A DNA stretch of 64,000 bases from CAIWHR01 sp963709525 (lineage in GTDB: Bacteria > Pseudomonadota > Gammaproteobacteria > Burkholderiales > Casimicrobiaceae). The notes under the pieces were generated by a model. It saw only the letters and a list, made by a program, of their open reading frames with translations, was not told the origin of the DNA and did not search any database. Each line of letters opens with the position of its first letter. Position 1 is the stretch's first letter. The position numbers were made by a program, and so were the translations under genes. Shown here one piece after another: positions 25,912 to 33,844 of this stretch. The stretch is taken from contig CAVPXB010000009.1 of the NCBI GenBank assembly GCA_963709525.1, positions 1 to 64,000 of the forward strand, written 5' to 3'.

Positions 25912-26928
25912 TCTTCCAGCACGCCATCCTGGCCATTCTGCTCGTCGGCGCGGCCGCATTGCTGGGACTCGCCGCGGCGACGCCGCACGCCGTTGCAGTC
26001 CTCCGCCATTGGGACACCGCCAGCGGCAGCGCGCGGCAGTTGCGGCTGGAGCGGCGGACGACGCTGGTGTCGGCCGCCGTGGCGCTGATGCTTGCCGCAC
26101 AGGTCGCCGCGCTGTTGCTGTTCGTGTTCAACGCCGACCGCATGGCGATGCTGTTCGTCGGCGCGATGTGCGCGGTCGGCACGCTGCAGGTGAACGCCTG
26201 GGGCTTTCCCGCGCTCTACGCGCAGATCGCGATGTTCTTCCTGGGCAGCGCCTGGCTGACGCTCAACGCCGTCGACGCGCGCTCTCCCGATTACCCGCTG
26301 ACCCGCGCCAAGCACGCATTGCTGCTGGCCATCGTGCCGCTGCTGGCGGTATCGTTCGCGCTGCAGCTCGCCTATTTCCTCGGCCTCAGGGCCGATGTCA
26401 TCACCTCCTGCTGCGGCAGCCTGTTCTCCGCCTCGGCCGCCTCGGTGACCGGGGAGCTGGCCGGCGCGCTCACCCGCTGGCGCCGCAATGGGCGATCACC
26501 GTCTTCTTCGCCGGCATGGCGGCGGTCATTGCGCTTGCGATCATCGTCGCCCGGCAGGGTCGCGGTGGTATGCTGCTGGGGGTGGCCGGCATCGGCGCCC
26601 TGGTGCTCTCGTTGGCGGCGATCGTGTCGTTCGTATCGCTGTACATCTACGAGGACCCGCGCCACCACTGCCCGTTCTGCATCCTCAAGGCGGAGTACTC
26701 GTACCAGGGCTATGCGCTCTACGTGCCGCTGTTCGCCGCAACCGCGGCGGCCGTGGGCGCGTTGGCGCTGGCACCGTTCTCCCGAAGGCCGGAACTCCGC
26801 GCCCGGGTGGCCCGCGCCACGCGCATGCTGGCGCGGTTGCGGGAACGCTGTTTCTCGTCTTTACGCTGGCGGTGGCGTGGATGATCGCCAAGTCCGGCTT
26901 GATCCTCATCGGCCATGCGGTTCATTGA
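25908..26928 (+). CDS. Polytopic membrane protein with two Cys motifs, two frameshifts
   Basis: About 340 residues when read through two apparent one-base deletions, near 26483 and near 26830-26842. Eight or more hydrophobic segments. Two cysteine motifs on the predicted extracytoplasmic side, ITSCCGSLF and HHCPFCILKAEYSY, suggest disulfide or metal chemistry; the second (CPFC) recalls VKOR/DsbB-type redox sites, but I cannot assign a family. It is translationally linked to the ATPase before and the TlpA-like gene after (14-bp overlap). The reading frames between breaks have no stops, which favours sequence error over decay. Confidence 0.7.
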
Positions 26929-27447
26929 CCTTTACCTTCGGTGGGTCGCCGTCGCGATCGGCGGCGCAATCGCGCTGACCGGCTGCGGCGATCCGGTACC
27001 GCTCAATCGTGGCGACCTTGCATCTGGCTTCACGCTTGCCGCCGTCGCCGGCCCCGACGTTCGCTTTCCGGCAGGGGGCGATGGCGCACCGACGGTGATC
27101 CGGTTCTGGGCCGATTGGTGTGCCTACTGCTACCAGGAGATGAAGGATCTCGAGCCCGTCGCGCGTCGTCTCGCAGCGGAGCGGTGACGTTCCTCGCCGT
27201 CAACGTCGGGCAGGACCGGGCAACGGCGCAGGCTTTCGTCGCCCGGCTGGGGATCAGCTACCCGGCACTCATCGACGAATCGGCGGCGACCGCCAAGGCC
27301 TATGGCGTGACGGCGTTGCCGACCACCTTCTTCGTCGCTGCCAACGGTCGCATCCACAACAAGCTCGTCGGCGAAGCCGATGCGGCGACGTTCGAACGTC
27401 TGGCGCGCGAGCTGCTGGATGCAGAGCCGCGACGGGGCGCGCCTTGA
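26915..27447 (+). CDS. TlpA-like thioredoxin lipoprotein, one-base frameshift
   Basis: About 177 residues when joined across a deletion near 27175-27184 (first frame stops at 27187). The N-terminus is a lipoprotein-type signal with a Cys in ALTGCGDP. The thioredoxin active site is WADWCAYCYQE (CxxC = CAYC), followed after the break by TFLAVNVGQDRATAQAFV, and the cis-Pro segment VTALPTTFFV. TlpA/ResA-like proteins reduce cysteines for cytochrome c or CuA centre assembly, matching the neighbours PCu(A)C and NosL. It ends on a TTGA overlap with the SafE-like gene. Confidence 0.8.
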
Positions 27448-28136
27448 GCGACACCGCGCCGCTCGGCTTCGGCCTTGCCTTCCTCGCCGGCCTGCTGGGC
27501 AGCGGTCACTGCCTGGGCATGTGCGGGGGCCTGGTCTCCGGCTGCTTCATGCGCCTGGGTGCCAGCTCCCGCCGGCCGACCGTCTACGCCGCCTATCATG
27601 GTGCGCGCCTGGCCATCTACGCGCTGGTCGGCTTGCTGGCGGCCGGGCTGGGCCAAGTGCTGCTGCAGGCCGGCCGCTTCGGCTTCGTCCAGGGCGTCCT
27701 GCAGGTAGTCGCCGGCATCGTGGTCATCATCCTCGGACTCGACATCCTGGGCAAGCTGCCGTTCTCGGTCGGCGTCGGCTTCGCGCCGGTCGCGTGGTCG
27801 CGGCGGCTGTTCGTCGTCGCGCTGGAGCGCGACCCGATCCGCGGCGCGCTGCTCGCCGGCGCCGCGAACGGCCTGATGCCCTGCTCGCTGACGATGGCGA
27901 TGGCGTTCAAGGCCGCGACCGCTGGCGATGCGCTGCAGGGCGCGGCGTTGATGCTCGCCTTCGGCGCCGGCACGCTGCCATCGATGCTCGCCGTCAGCGT
28001 TTTGTTCGCCAAACTCTCGATCACCGCCCGTTCGCGCCTGCTGGCTGCCGGCGCCGTGCTGGTGATCGGGATGGGCGTCGTGCTCGTCATCCAGGGGTTG
28101 GGGTACACGCGGGTGATGGGAAAGCTTGTCTTTTAA
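27444..28136 (+). CDS. SafE/TauE-type (CcoI-like context) membrane protein
   Basis: 230 residues, six or so hydrophobic segments. LLGSGHCLGMCGGLVSG near residue 20 and NGLMPCSLTMAMAF near residue 150 match the urease-accessory UreH-like/'sulfite exporter TauE/SafE' group with GHC-x-x-MC-GG and PC motifs, which typically sit beside cytochrome oxidase or copper genes. Substrate is unknown; copper is likely from context. Start TTG 27444 overlaps the thioredoxin stop. Confidence 0.8.
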   Translation: MSDTAPLGFGLAFLAGLLGSGHCLGMCGGLVSGCFMRLGASSRRPTVYAAYHGARLAIYALVGLLAAGLGQVLLQAGRFGFVQGVLQVVAGIVVIILGLDILGKLPFSVGVGFAPVAWSRRLFVVALERDPIRGALLAGAANGLMPCSLTMAMAFKAATAGDALQGAALMLAFGAGTLPSMLAVSVLFAKLSITARSRLLAAGAVLVIGMGVVLVIQGLGYTRVMGKLVF

Positions 28137-28153
28137 CCTACAGGAGGTCGCCA

Positions 28154-28800
28154 ATGAATCGTCGCAGTCTCATCTCGTTGTCTCTCGCCAGCATCGCCGC
28201 GGCACCGCTGGCTTCGATCCCGTTCGCGCAGGCGCAGGGTTCCCAGGCCAAGTGCGCCGGGGACGGAACGCCGGCGCAGTTCCTGCCCCGGAACGCGCCG
28301 GATCCACAGCCGCAGGAGAACGACCTCGCCAAGTTCCCCAAGTGCCCTTATTGCGGCATGGACCGTCGCCAGTTCCACCACTCGCGCATGCTCATCCAGT
28401 ACGCCAATGACGTACCCGACGCGGTTTGCTCGATTCACTGTGCCGCGATCAGCCTGTCGCTCAACATCGACGCCGAACCCAAGGCCATCTGGGTCGGGGA
28501 CAATGCCGCCAGCGGCGAGCCGAAGCCGCTGGTGGACGTGGACAGGGCCAGCTTCGTGATCGGCGGCAGCACCATGGGCGTGATGACGCTGCGCAGCAAG
28601 GTGGCCTACGGCAGCGAGGCGGCCGCCAAGGCGGCGCAGGCCGCCCAGGGTGGCGTCATCGGTGACTTCAACGCGGCGCTGCTCGCCGCCTATACCGACA
28701 TGTCGCGCGACGTTGCCCGTATCCGGCAAAACCGCGAAGAGCGTCGGCAGCGGATGAACGCGATGCCGAAGGGGGGGTGGTCGGGGGGGGGGAGCATTGA
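28154..28800 (+). CDS. nosL: NosL-family copper protein 1 (stop obscured by poly-G)
   Basis: About 215 residues. Tat-like or Sec signal (RRSLISLSLASIAAAPLASIPFAQA). The NosL features are FPKCPYCGMDRRQFHHSRMLIQYA, with Cys-x-x-Cys-Gly-Met for copper, and SIHCAAISLSL. NosL delivers copper to nitrous oxide reductase or related cuproenzymes. As written the frame does not stop but runs into the second NosL gene. A TGA at 28798-28800 lies in another frame just after G7 and G10 tracts, so a miscounted or slipping G-run probably hides the true end. A good ribosome site (AGGAGG) precedes ATG 28154. Confidence 0.82.
28771..28792. repeat. Paired poly-G tracts (G7 and G10)
   Basis: Seven G (28771-28777), TGGTC, then ten G (28783-28792) near the end of the first nosL gene. 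Such tracts are prone to slippage in replication and in sequencing. Their length decides whether nosL 1 stops at 28800 or fuses with nosL 2. Confidence 0.8.
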
Positions 28801-28801
28801 C

Positions 28802-29326
28802 ATGAATCGGCGTCGCGTCGGCGTTGTCTTGCTTGCCCTGGCCGCCGGGTGCGGCATCCGTACGGCAGGGGGTGCCGGTCCGACCGCGATTCCGCCGGCA
28901 GCGACCACCCTTCCGCAGCCCGGTCCGCGCGACCTGTGTCCGGTCTGCGGAATGCTGGTCGCGAAATATCCCGCGTGGGTGGCCGTTGCCCGCTATCGCG
29001 ACGGCCACGCGCATTTCTTCGATGGCCCCAAGGACCTGTTCAAGTATCTGTTCAACTTGCCGCGATACGCGCCTGGACATCGGCGCGAGGATCTGGCCGA
29101 CCTTTGGGTGACCGAGTTCTATGGCCTGACGCGCATCGACGCGAGGCAGGCGTTCTACGTGGTCGGGTCGGATGTCCTCGGCCCGATGGGGCACGAGTTC
29201 GTGCCGCTCGCGAGCCGCGCCGAGGTCGAGGAGTTCATGCGCGATCACAAGGGGAAACGCATTCTCGGTTTTGTGGAAATCACGGCGGAATGGGCCGAGA
29301 AACTCGATCGAGCGCGGTTCGATTAG
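28802..29326 (+). CDS. nosL: NosL-family copper lipoprotein 2
   Basis: 174 residues from ATG 28802. Lipoprotein-type signal with Cys in VVLLALAAGCGIR. Copper motif DLCPVCGMLVAKYPAWVAV, then the family regions AHFFDGPKDLFKYL and YGLTRIDARQAFYVVGSDVLGPMGHEF, closer to canonical NosL than gene 1. It probably accepts copper on the outer leaflet side and hands it to a cuproenzyme. No nosZ is in the window. Separated from gene 1 by one base if the poly-G reading is corrected. Confidence 0.87.
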   Translation: MNRRRVGVVLLALAAGCGIRTAGGAGPTAIPPAATTLPQPGPRDLCPVCGMLVAKYPAWVAVARYRDGHAHFFDGPKDLFKYLFNLPRYAPGHRREDLADLWVTEFYGLTRIDARQAFYVVGSDVLGPMGHEFVPLASRAEVEEFMRDHKGKRILGFVEITAEWAEKLDRARFD

Positions 29327-29412
29327 AGTTTGGGCAATGCCGGACCCAGAGGGTACCGCGGCAAGACGGCGCGAGCGGACTCGGGGGCACGGCAGTGCAA
29401 GCGCTTCCCCGA

Positions 29413-29829
29413 TCAGCTCCGGCGTCGCGACTGTCCACCAGGGCAGACCACGAGTTCGGCAAATCCGGTCGCAGGGCCCAGTTCGCGGGTGAACGACCAT
29501 TCGGGGAGAAACACCAGCAGAACCTCTGCGGTCGTACGCACGCGACAACCGTAGGTGAGATGACCGCCAAACACATGCCCCGAAGCGTTGGCGACGCTCA
29601 TGTGCAGGTGCGCGCCCGTTTCCGCGATCGTGCCCGCGAGGGTCAAGATTTCAAGGTCACCGTCCAGAGCGGTCGACTCGCTCTCTCCGGCAAATCTGAG
29701 CCGGGCACCGCGCAGGCTGCCGATACCGGAAACAACAAACCCCGCCCGGGAGCCGTGCGTCGCGACGGTTTCTTCCAGCGTACTTCGCAGGTCGGAGTCG
29801 GGCAAGATTCGCAGGGGCAGCGCTTCCAT
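29413..29829 (-). CDS. PPC/DUF296-domain DNA-binding protein
   Basis: 138 residues, single PPC (plant and prokaryote conserved) domain. Typical markers are LPDSDLRSTLEETVATHG, GFVVSGIGSLRGARLRFAG, ILTLAGTIAETGAHLHMSVANASG and FGGHLTYGCRVRTTAEVLLVFL; the His residues in AHLHM and GGHL match the metal-binding cluster of the fold. These are trimeric proteins of uncertain function in bacteria. It converges with nosL 2 and ends about 50 bp from the CMD gene start in the same direction. Confidence 0.85.
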   Translation of the reverse strand: MEALPLRILPDSDLRSTLEETVATHGSRAGFVVSGIGSLRGARLRFAGESESTALDGDLEILTLAGTIAETGAHLHMSVANASGHVFGGHLTYGCRVRTTAEVLLVFLPEWSFTRELGPATGFAELVVCPGGQSRRRS

Positions 29830-29877
29830 GTTCGCCGCCTATCGTGCGCCGCCGAGATTCGAGACATCCACGTCAGG

Positions 29878-30426
29878 TTAGCCGGTCGAGTCGTCAGGAA
29901 GGCGGCAGAATCCGTAGGCATCCGCTTGCAGCGCGGAGTTGAACCGTGCCGACATGTTCTGCAACGCCACGACCGCCGTCAACTCGACGATTGCAGCCGG
30001 TGGCAAGAGCGCCCGAAGTCGCTGGAACAAGTCATCACTCACCGCAGGCGGGGTAGAAGTCATCGCCTCGGCGTACTCCAGTGCCAGCCGCTCGGCCGGC
30101 ACGAACGCCGGTCGATAGCGCCAATCGGCAACGGCCGCGGCTTTGTCCTGCGCAATTCTGGCGTCGTCGAGCATCGAGGCGTTCATGTCGACGCAGAACG
30201 CACAGCCGTTGAGTTGGGACACGCGCAACGCGACCAATGCCCGAAGCTCGGCCGGCAACGGGGAACTGCGCCCACGCAACGCCGCGACCAGCCCGAGAAA
30301 GGCCAGCAGCGCACGCGGCCGATACGACCAAAGTGCCGTCGGGTCGAGCAGAACGCCGTGTTTCCGCCGCTGCCACCAATGCAGCGGTCGCAAGTACCAT
30401 GGGGGAGATGGCGCTGGGAGTCGCAT
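29878..30426 (-). CDS. Carboxymuconolactone decarboxylase/AhpD-like protein
   Basis: 182 residues. The CMD core is present as LRALVALRVSQLNGCAFCVDMNAS, the Cys-x-x-Cys(-like CAFC) plus downstream residues of AhpD-like peroxidase-coupled reductases. It may serve in peroxide or oxidative stress. The N-terminus is basic and hydrophobic (PPWYLRPLHWWQRRK). Co-directional with the PPC gene, about 48 bp upstream. Confidence 0.85.
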   Translation of the reverse strand: MRLPAPSPPWYLRPLHWWQRRKHGVLLDPTALWSYRPRALLAFLGLVAALRGRSSPLPAELRALVALRVSQLNGCAFCVDMNASMLDDARIAQDKAAAVADWRYRPAFVPAERLALEYAEAMTSTPPAVSDDLFQRLRALLPPAAIVELTAVVALQNMSARFNSALQADAYGFCRLPDDSTG

Positions 30427-30638
30427 AGGATGGTCTTGACTTGGCGCAAAACGCGCGAGGAACCGTAAGGTAGCATCCGCCTGCGGGTTCCGTTGGGCAG
30501 GAGTTTCTGTTAGCTAGCTGCCCGCCTGCGAAACCCCGAAGCGTTTGAGCCTGTCAACCGACAGTTGTCACCAGCGCGATCGCGCCGCCATCGCCATCCA
30601 CAACGATGCCTCGCGCGCACCCTTAACGGAGATTTGGA

Positions 30639-31100
30639 ATGATTTCAGTTCGCTTCAGGCAGTTTGCCGTCATGGTCGCTTCCCTCATCGTCGCATTCAG
30701 CGCATTGGTCGCGCCGATGACCGCGCAAGCGCAGGACAAGTCCGCGCTGTTCATCAACCTGACCAATGATGACCCGTGGAAGGTCGCGATGGCGGCGTTC
30801 TTCGGCACCAACTTCGCCCTGAAGCAGGATCACAAGCCGGTGGTCATCTTCGTCAGCGTGCAGGCGACCTCGATGTTCCACAAGAACAAGGCGAATGTTC
30901 GCGCCGAGCAGTTTGGAAAGACCGTGCATGAGATGTACCGCGAATTCCAGGCCGCTGGCGGCAAGGTGCTCGTCTGCCCGGTGTGCATGAAGGCGCTGAG
31001 CATGGCCGACACCGACCTGATCGACGGGGCGGAGGTGGCCTCTGTCAAGACCGTGAACGAAGTGCTGTTCCGAGCCGATACCAAGGTTCTCGCCTGGTAG
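30639..31100 (+). CDS. Secreted DsrE-family protein 2
   Basis: 153 residues. Signal peptide (FAVMVASLIVAFSALVAPMTAQAQ), then LFINLTNDDPWKVAMAAFFG and GKVLVCPVCMKALSMADTDLIDG, the same layout as the protein at 23244-23663, including the CPxCMK motif and the final TKVLAW versus TKTLTW. Clearly paralogous. A GGAG upstream (ACGGAGATTTGGA) fits ATG 30639. It closes the metal/redox gene block on the right. Confidence 0.85.
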   Translation: MISVRFRQFAVMVASLIVAFSALVAPMTAQAQDKSALFINLTNDDPWKVAMAAFFGTNFALKQDHKPVVIFVSVQATSMFHKNKANVRAEQFGKTVHEMYREFQAAGGKVLVCPVCMKALSMADTDLIDGAEVASVKTVNEVLFRADTKVLAW

Positions 31101-31474
31101 ACACCCGGATCGCGGGAATCGGTTCCTCCGAGCCGATCAGGATGGGAGCTTTCGGTCCACGAATGTTGCCGCAATTCGCCGAGTGAGGATTCTGCATCGC
31201 ATGAACGTGCCTGCGGCGCGAATGCGGAGCGGCCGAGCCTTGGCCGAGAGCATCATGTGATGATCCTCGGCATGGCGACCGCCCATCTCGACATATAAGC
31301 AGGCCTTTGAGCCAGGCGTGGTGACGGACTGGAGCGGGTTTGACTTCAATCCGGTCCGGTTCTTCCTTGCAGTTCGGTCGCGTTCCCAGTAAGCGGCGGT
31401 TAAACACAGCCGGCAACCGGCAGTCGATTCCCGTGGTTCAGGCCAAGGATACGACCCCGCGCCACGGGTCAGCT
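31101..31474. other. 374-bp gap between DsrE 2 and the tRNA-linked integrase
   Basis: Convergent gap. Open frames here are overlapping shadows with no ribosome site or family match. I see no intrinsic terminator and no copy of the tRNA-Ala 3' end. Confidence 0.4.
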
Positions 31475-32710
31475 TCATCCTCTTCGGGACTTCGGTGACG
31501 CAGTTTGCCCATGAAGCGGGATCACCGTAGCGCCTGCCTTGAGCTTGTCCAGGTAATTTGCCCACTGCTGCATCATCTTGCGGCGTTCCTTGATGAACTT
31601 CGTCCGGTTGTAGGCTGTCCCCAGAGCGTCGGGAACACGGTGCGCCAGCTGATGCTCAATGACTTCCGGCGCGACACCCAGTTCTTGATGAAGGATGGTC
31701 CGCGCCATGGCCCGGAATCCGTGTCCCGTGATTTCGGTCCTAGTGTCGTATCCCATGCGTCTCAGTGCCGCATTCACGGCCGCATCACTCATGGGTTTCT
31801 TCGGATCGCGCCCGGGAAATACGTAGCGCCGCTGCCCGGTCAATGCATGCAGGTCATTCAGAATCGCCACCGCCTGCGTTGCAAGGGGCACGAGATGTTC
31901 CGTGTTGGTCTTGGTCACCAGGTAGCGCCATTCGCTCTTCTCGAGGTCGAAGTGCTCCCATTCCGCCCTGCGAAGTTCTCCAGGGCGCACGAAAAACATC
32001 GGCGCCAAGCGCAGCGCGCATTGCACCGTAAATGTGCCCTTGAAACCGTCGATCGCCCGCAGCAGTTCCGCCACCGCCACGGGCTCGGTGATGGAGGGGA
32101 AGTGCTCATGCTTCAGCGGGCGCAAGGCGCCGCGAAGATCACGGCAGGGATCGCTGAGGAGGCGCCCCGTGGCAACGCCGTAGCGAAACACCTGTCCGCA
32201 ATTCTGAAGTGCTCTGTGCGCCGTATCGTGCGCGCCGCGGCCCTCGATTCGATTCAGCACACTAAGGATTTCTGGCGGGGCAATGTCGGCAATCGGTTGC
32301 GCTCCGATCCACGGGAACACATCGTTCTCGAGTCGCTTGATGATCTTCCCCGAGTGCGATGCGGCCCAGCGCGGCGAATACTTGGCGAGCCATTCTCGGG
32401 CGACCGCCTCGAAGCTGTTCGTTGCACGGTTGGCCTTCGCAGTCCTCTGTTCCTTTCGGTGCTCGCCGGGGTCGATCTCTTGAGCGAGAAGTCGGCGTGC
32501 ATCGCCGCGAGCTTCTCTGGCTCCGGCAAGTGAAACGTCTGGATAGATCCCCAATGCGAGTCGTTTCTCTTTGCCGGCGAACCGGTACTTGAGCCGCCAC
32601 AGTCTGCCGCCGCTCGGGGAAATCTCCAGATAGAGGCCGCCGCCATCGAACAACCGTAGCGGTTTGTCGGCCGGCTTGGCCTTGCGGATCGCAGCGTCGC
32701 TGAGCGCCAT
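31475..32710 (-). CDS. P4-type tyrosine integrase at tRNA-Ala
   Basis: 411 residues from ATG 32710. N-terminal DUF4102 arm-binding domain (LSDAAIRKAKPADKPLRLFDGGGLYLEI; RFAGKEKRLALGIYPDVSLAGAR), core-binding domain to about residue 200, then catalytic domain with Arg in FFVRPGELRRAEW, His-x-x-Arg in GHGFRAMARTI, His in QLAHRVP and Tyr in GTAYNRTKF. The gene starts 165 bp from the 3' end of tRNA-Ala and reads away from it, the usual layout for an island inserted into that tRNA. The catalytic set is complete, so it may be active. Confidence 0.93.
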   Translation of the reverse strand: MALSDAAIRKAKPADKPLRLFDGGGLYLEISPSGGRLWRLKYRFAGKEKRLALGIYPDVSLAGAREARGDARRLLAQEIDPGEHRKEQRTAKANRATNSFEAVAREWLAKYSPRWAASHSGKIIKRLENDVFPWIGAQPIADIAPPEILSVLNRIEGRGAHDTAHRALQNCGQVFRYGVATGRLLSDPCRDLRGALRPLKHEHFPSITEPVAVAELLRAIDGFKGTFTVQCALRLAPMFFVRPGELRRAEWEHFDLEKSEWRYLVTKTNTEHLVPLATQAVAILNDLHALTGQRRYVFPGRDPKKPMSDAAVNAALRRMGYDTRTEITGHGFRAMARTILHQELGVAPEVIEHQLAHRVPDALGTAYNRTKFIKERRKMMQQWANYLDKLKAGATVIPLHGQTASPKSRRG

Positions 32711-32762
32711 TTGGGGGCATCCTGACCGGGAGACCGACGGATGCCCCCAATTATGCCCCCAA
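32711..32762. repeat. Inverted GGGGGCAT repeats at integrase start
   Basis: TTGGGGGCATCC (32711-32722) and GGATGCCCCCAA (32739-32750) are perfect inverted 12-mers, and ATGCCCCCAA recurs at 32753-32762. They touch the integrase start codon. Such arrays are likely arm-binding sites or an autoregulatory operator for the integrase. Confidence 0.6.
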
Positions 32763-32804
32763 AAGCCCCGGGATTTCCGGAACCCGGTTTGAACGCCCGC
32801 GGAC

Positions 32805-32850
32805 GAAAAAAGGCCGGTTTCCCTATGAAATTTCTGGAAAACCGGCCTTT
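32805..32850 (-). terminator. Intrinsic terminator of tRNA-Ala
   Basis: On the minus strand AAAGGCCGGTTT pairs with AAACCGGCC across a loop of about 16 bases and is followed by a run of six T. It lies 25 bp beyond the tRNA 3' end, between the tRNA and the integrase, and so would end the tRNA transcript. Confidence 0.8.
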
Positions 32851-32874
32851 GCTGGACTGCTTTGGACTGTGAAC

Positions 32875-32950
<76 letters not shown>

Positions 32951-33081
32951 TTGGGGGGCGAATTATAGCGCAGGGTGGCGGTATGCGGCAAACCGAGGGC
33001 GGTTCATGGTTTGTCCACGCTCGCGCGAAGCGATTGCGGAGGCGTTGCCTCGCTCATGGACTCGGCACAGTGATGTATCAA

Positions 33082-33326
33082 GCTGAGCCCGTCGAAGCCC
33101 TTCGACAAGCTCAGGGCGAACAGTTCAATCTCAAGCTCCGTTCAGGCTGAGCCCGTCGAAGCCCTTCGACAAGCTCAGGGCGAACGGTTCAATCTCAAGC
33201 TCCGTTCAGGCTGAGCCCGTCGAAGCCCTTCGACAAGCTCAGGGCGAACGGTTCAATCTCAAGCTCCGTTCAGGCTGAGCCCGCCGAAGCCCTTCGACAA
33301 GCTCGGGGCGAACGGTTCAATCTCAT
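33082..33326. repeat. Four tandem 64-bp repeats built on a hairpin
   Basis: Units start at 33082, 33146, 33210 and 33274. Each has GTCGAAG-CC-CTTCGAC (perfect 7-bp arms) within the outer pair CTGAGC/GCTCAG, followed by GGGCGAACGGTTCAATCTC and AAGCTCCGTTCAG. The fourth unit shows single changes (CCGCCGAAG; CTCGGGGC). The hairpin type is a dispersed REP-like sequence in many proteobacteria; a degenerate copy is at 40262-40344. The gap 32951-33425 holds nothing else I can name. Confidence 0.85.
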
Positions 33327-33425
33327 TGATGCCGGATCAAAGAGTGGCGCAGGGCGCCATGCGCCAAAGCGCGCGACCGCGGGCGTGCTAAATTCCCGCT
33401 CACCACTTCGAGGAGGTTCACCGCC

Positions 33426-33836
33426 ATGAGCAACGAGGCGATCCACAGCAAGCACGCACCCGCCGCACTCGGACCCTATTCGCAGGCGATTCGTGCCGGT
33501 GACACCGTCTATCTCTCCGGACAGCTCGGGATCGATCCTGCGACCGGAAATCTGGTCGACGGGATCGAGGCCCAGGCACAACAGGCACTGAAGAACCTGC
33601 GTGCGGTGGCGCAGGCGGCGGGCGGCGAGCTTGCCGACATCGTCAAGCTGACGCTATTGCTTGCCGACATCAACGATTTCGCCAAGGTCAACGAGACCAT
33701 GACGGAATTCTTCAGCGCTCCGTACCCTGCCCGCGCGACCTACCAGGTCGCGGCGCTGCCCAAGGCGGCGCGCATCGAGATCGAGGCGGTGCTCGTTCGC
33801 GGCCTGGAGACCATCGACCAAGGCCGGGGACGGTAG
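33426..33836 (+). CDS. ridA: 2-iminobutanoate/2-iminopropanoate deaminase RidA
   Basis: 136 residues, a trimeric YjgF/YER057c/UK114 protein that hydrolyses reactive enamine/imine products of PLP enzymes. Family markers: AALGPYSQAIRAGDTVYLSGQLG, the arginine in PYPARATYQVAALP that binds the substrate carboxylate, and ARIEIEAVLV at the end. GAGGAGGTTC precedes ATG 33426. Only 8 bp separate it from recG, an arrangement common in betaproteobacteria. Confidence 0.95.
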   Translation: MSNEAIHSKHAPAALGPYSQAIRAGDTVYLSGQLGIDPATGNLVDGIEAQAQQALKNLRAVAQAAGGELADIVKLTLLLADINDFAKVNETMTEFFSAPYPARATYQVAALPKAARIEIEAVLVRGLETIDQGRGR

Positions 33837-33844
33837 TCGCCGCA

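Noticed and set aside
33082..33326. Tandem repeats as a CRISPR array
   Set aside because: The repeats are contiguous 64-mers without unique spacers and have no cas genes nearby.
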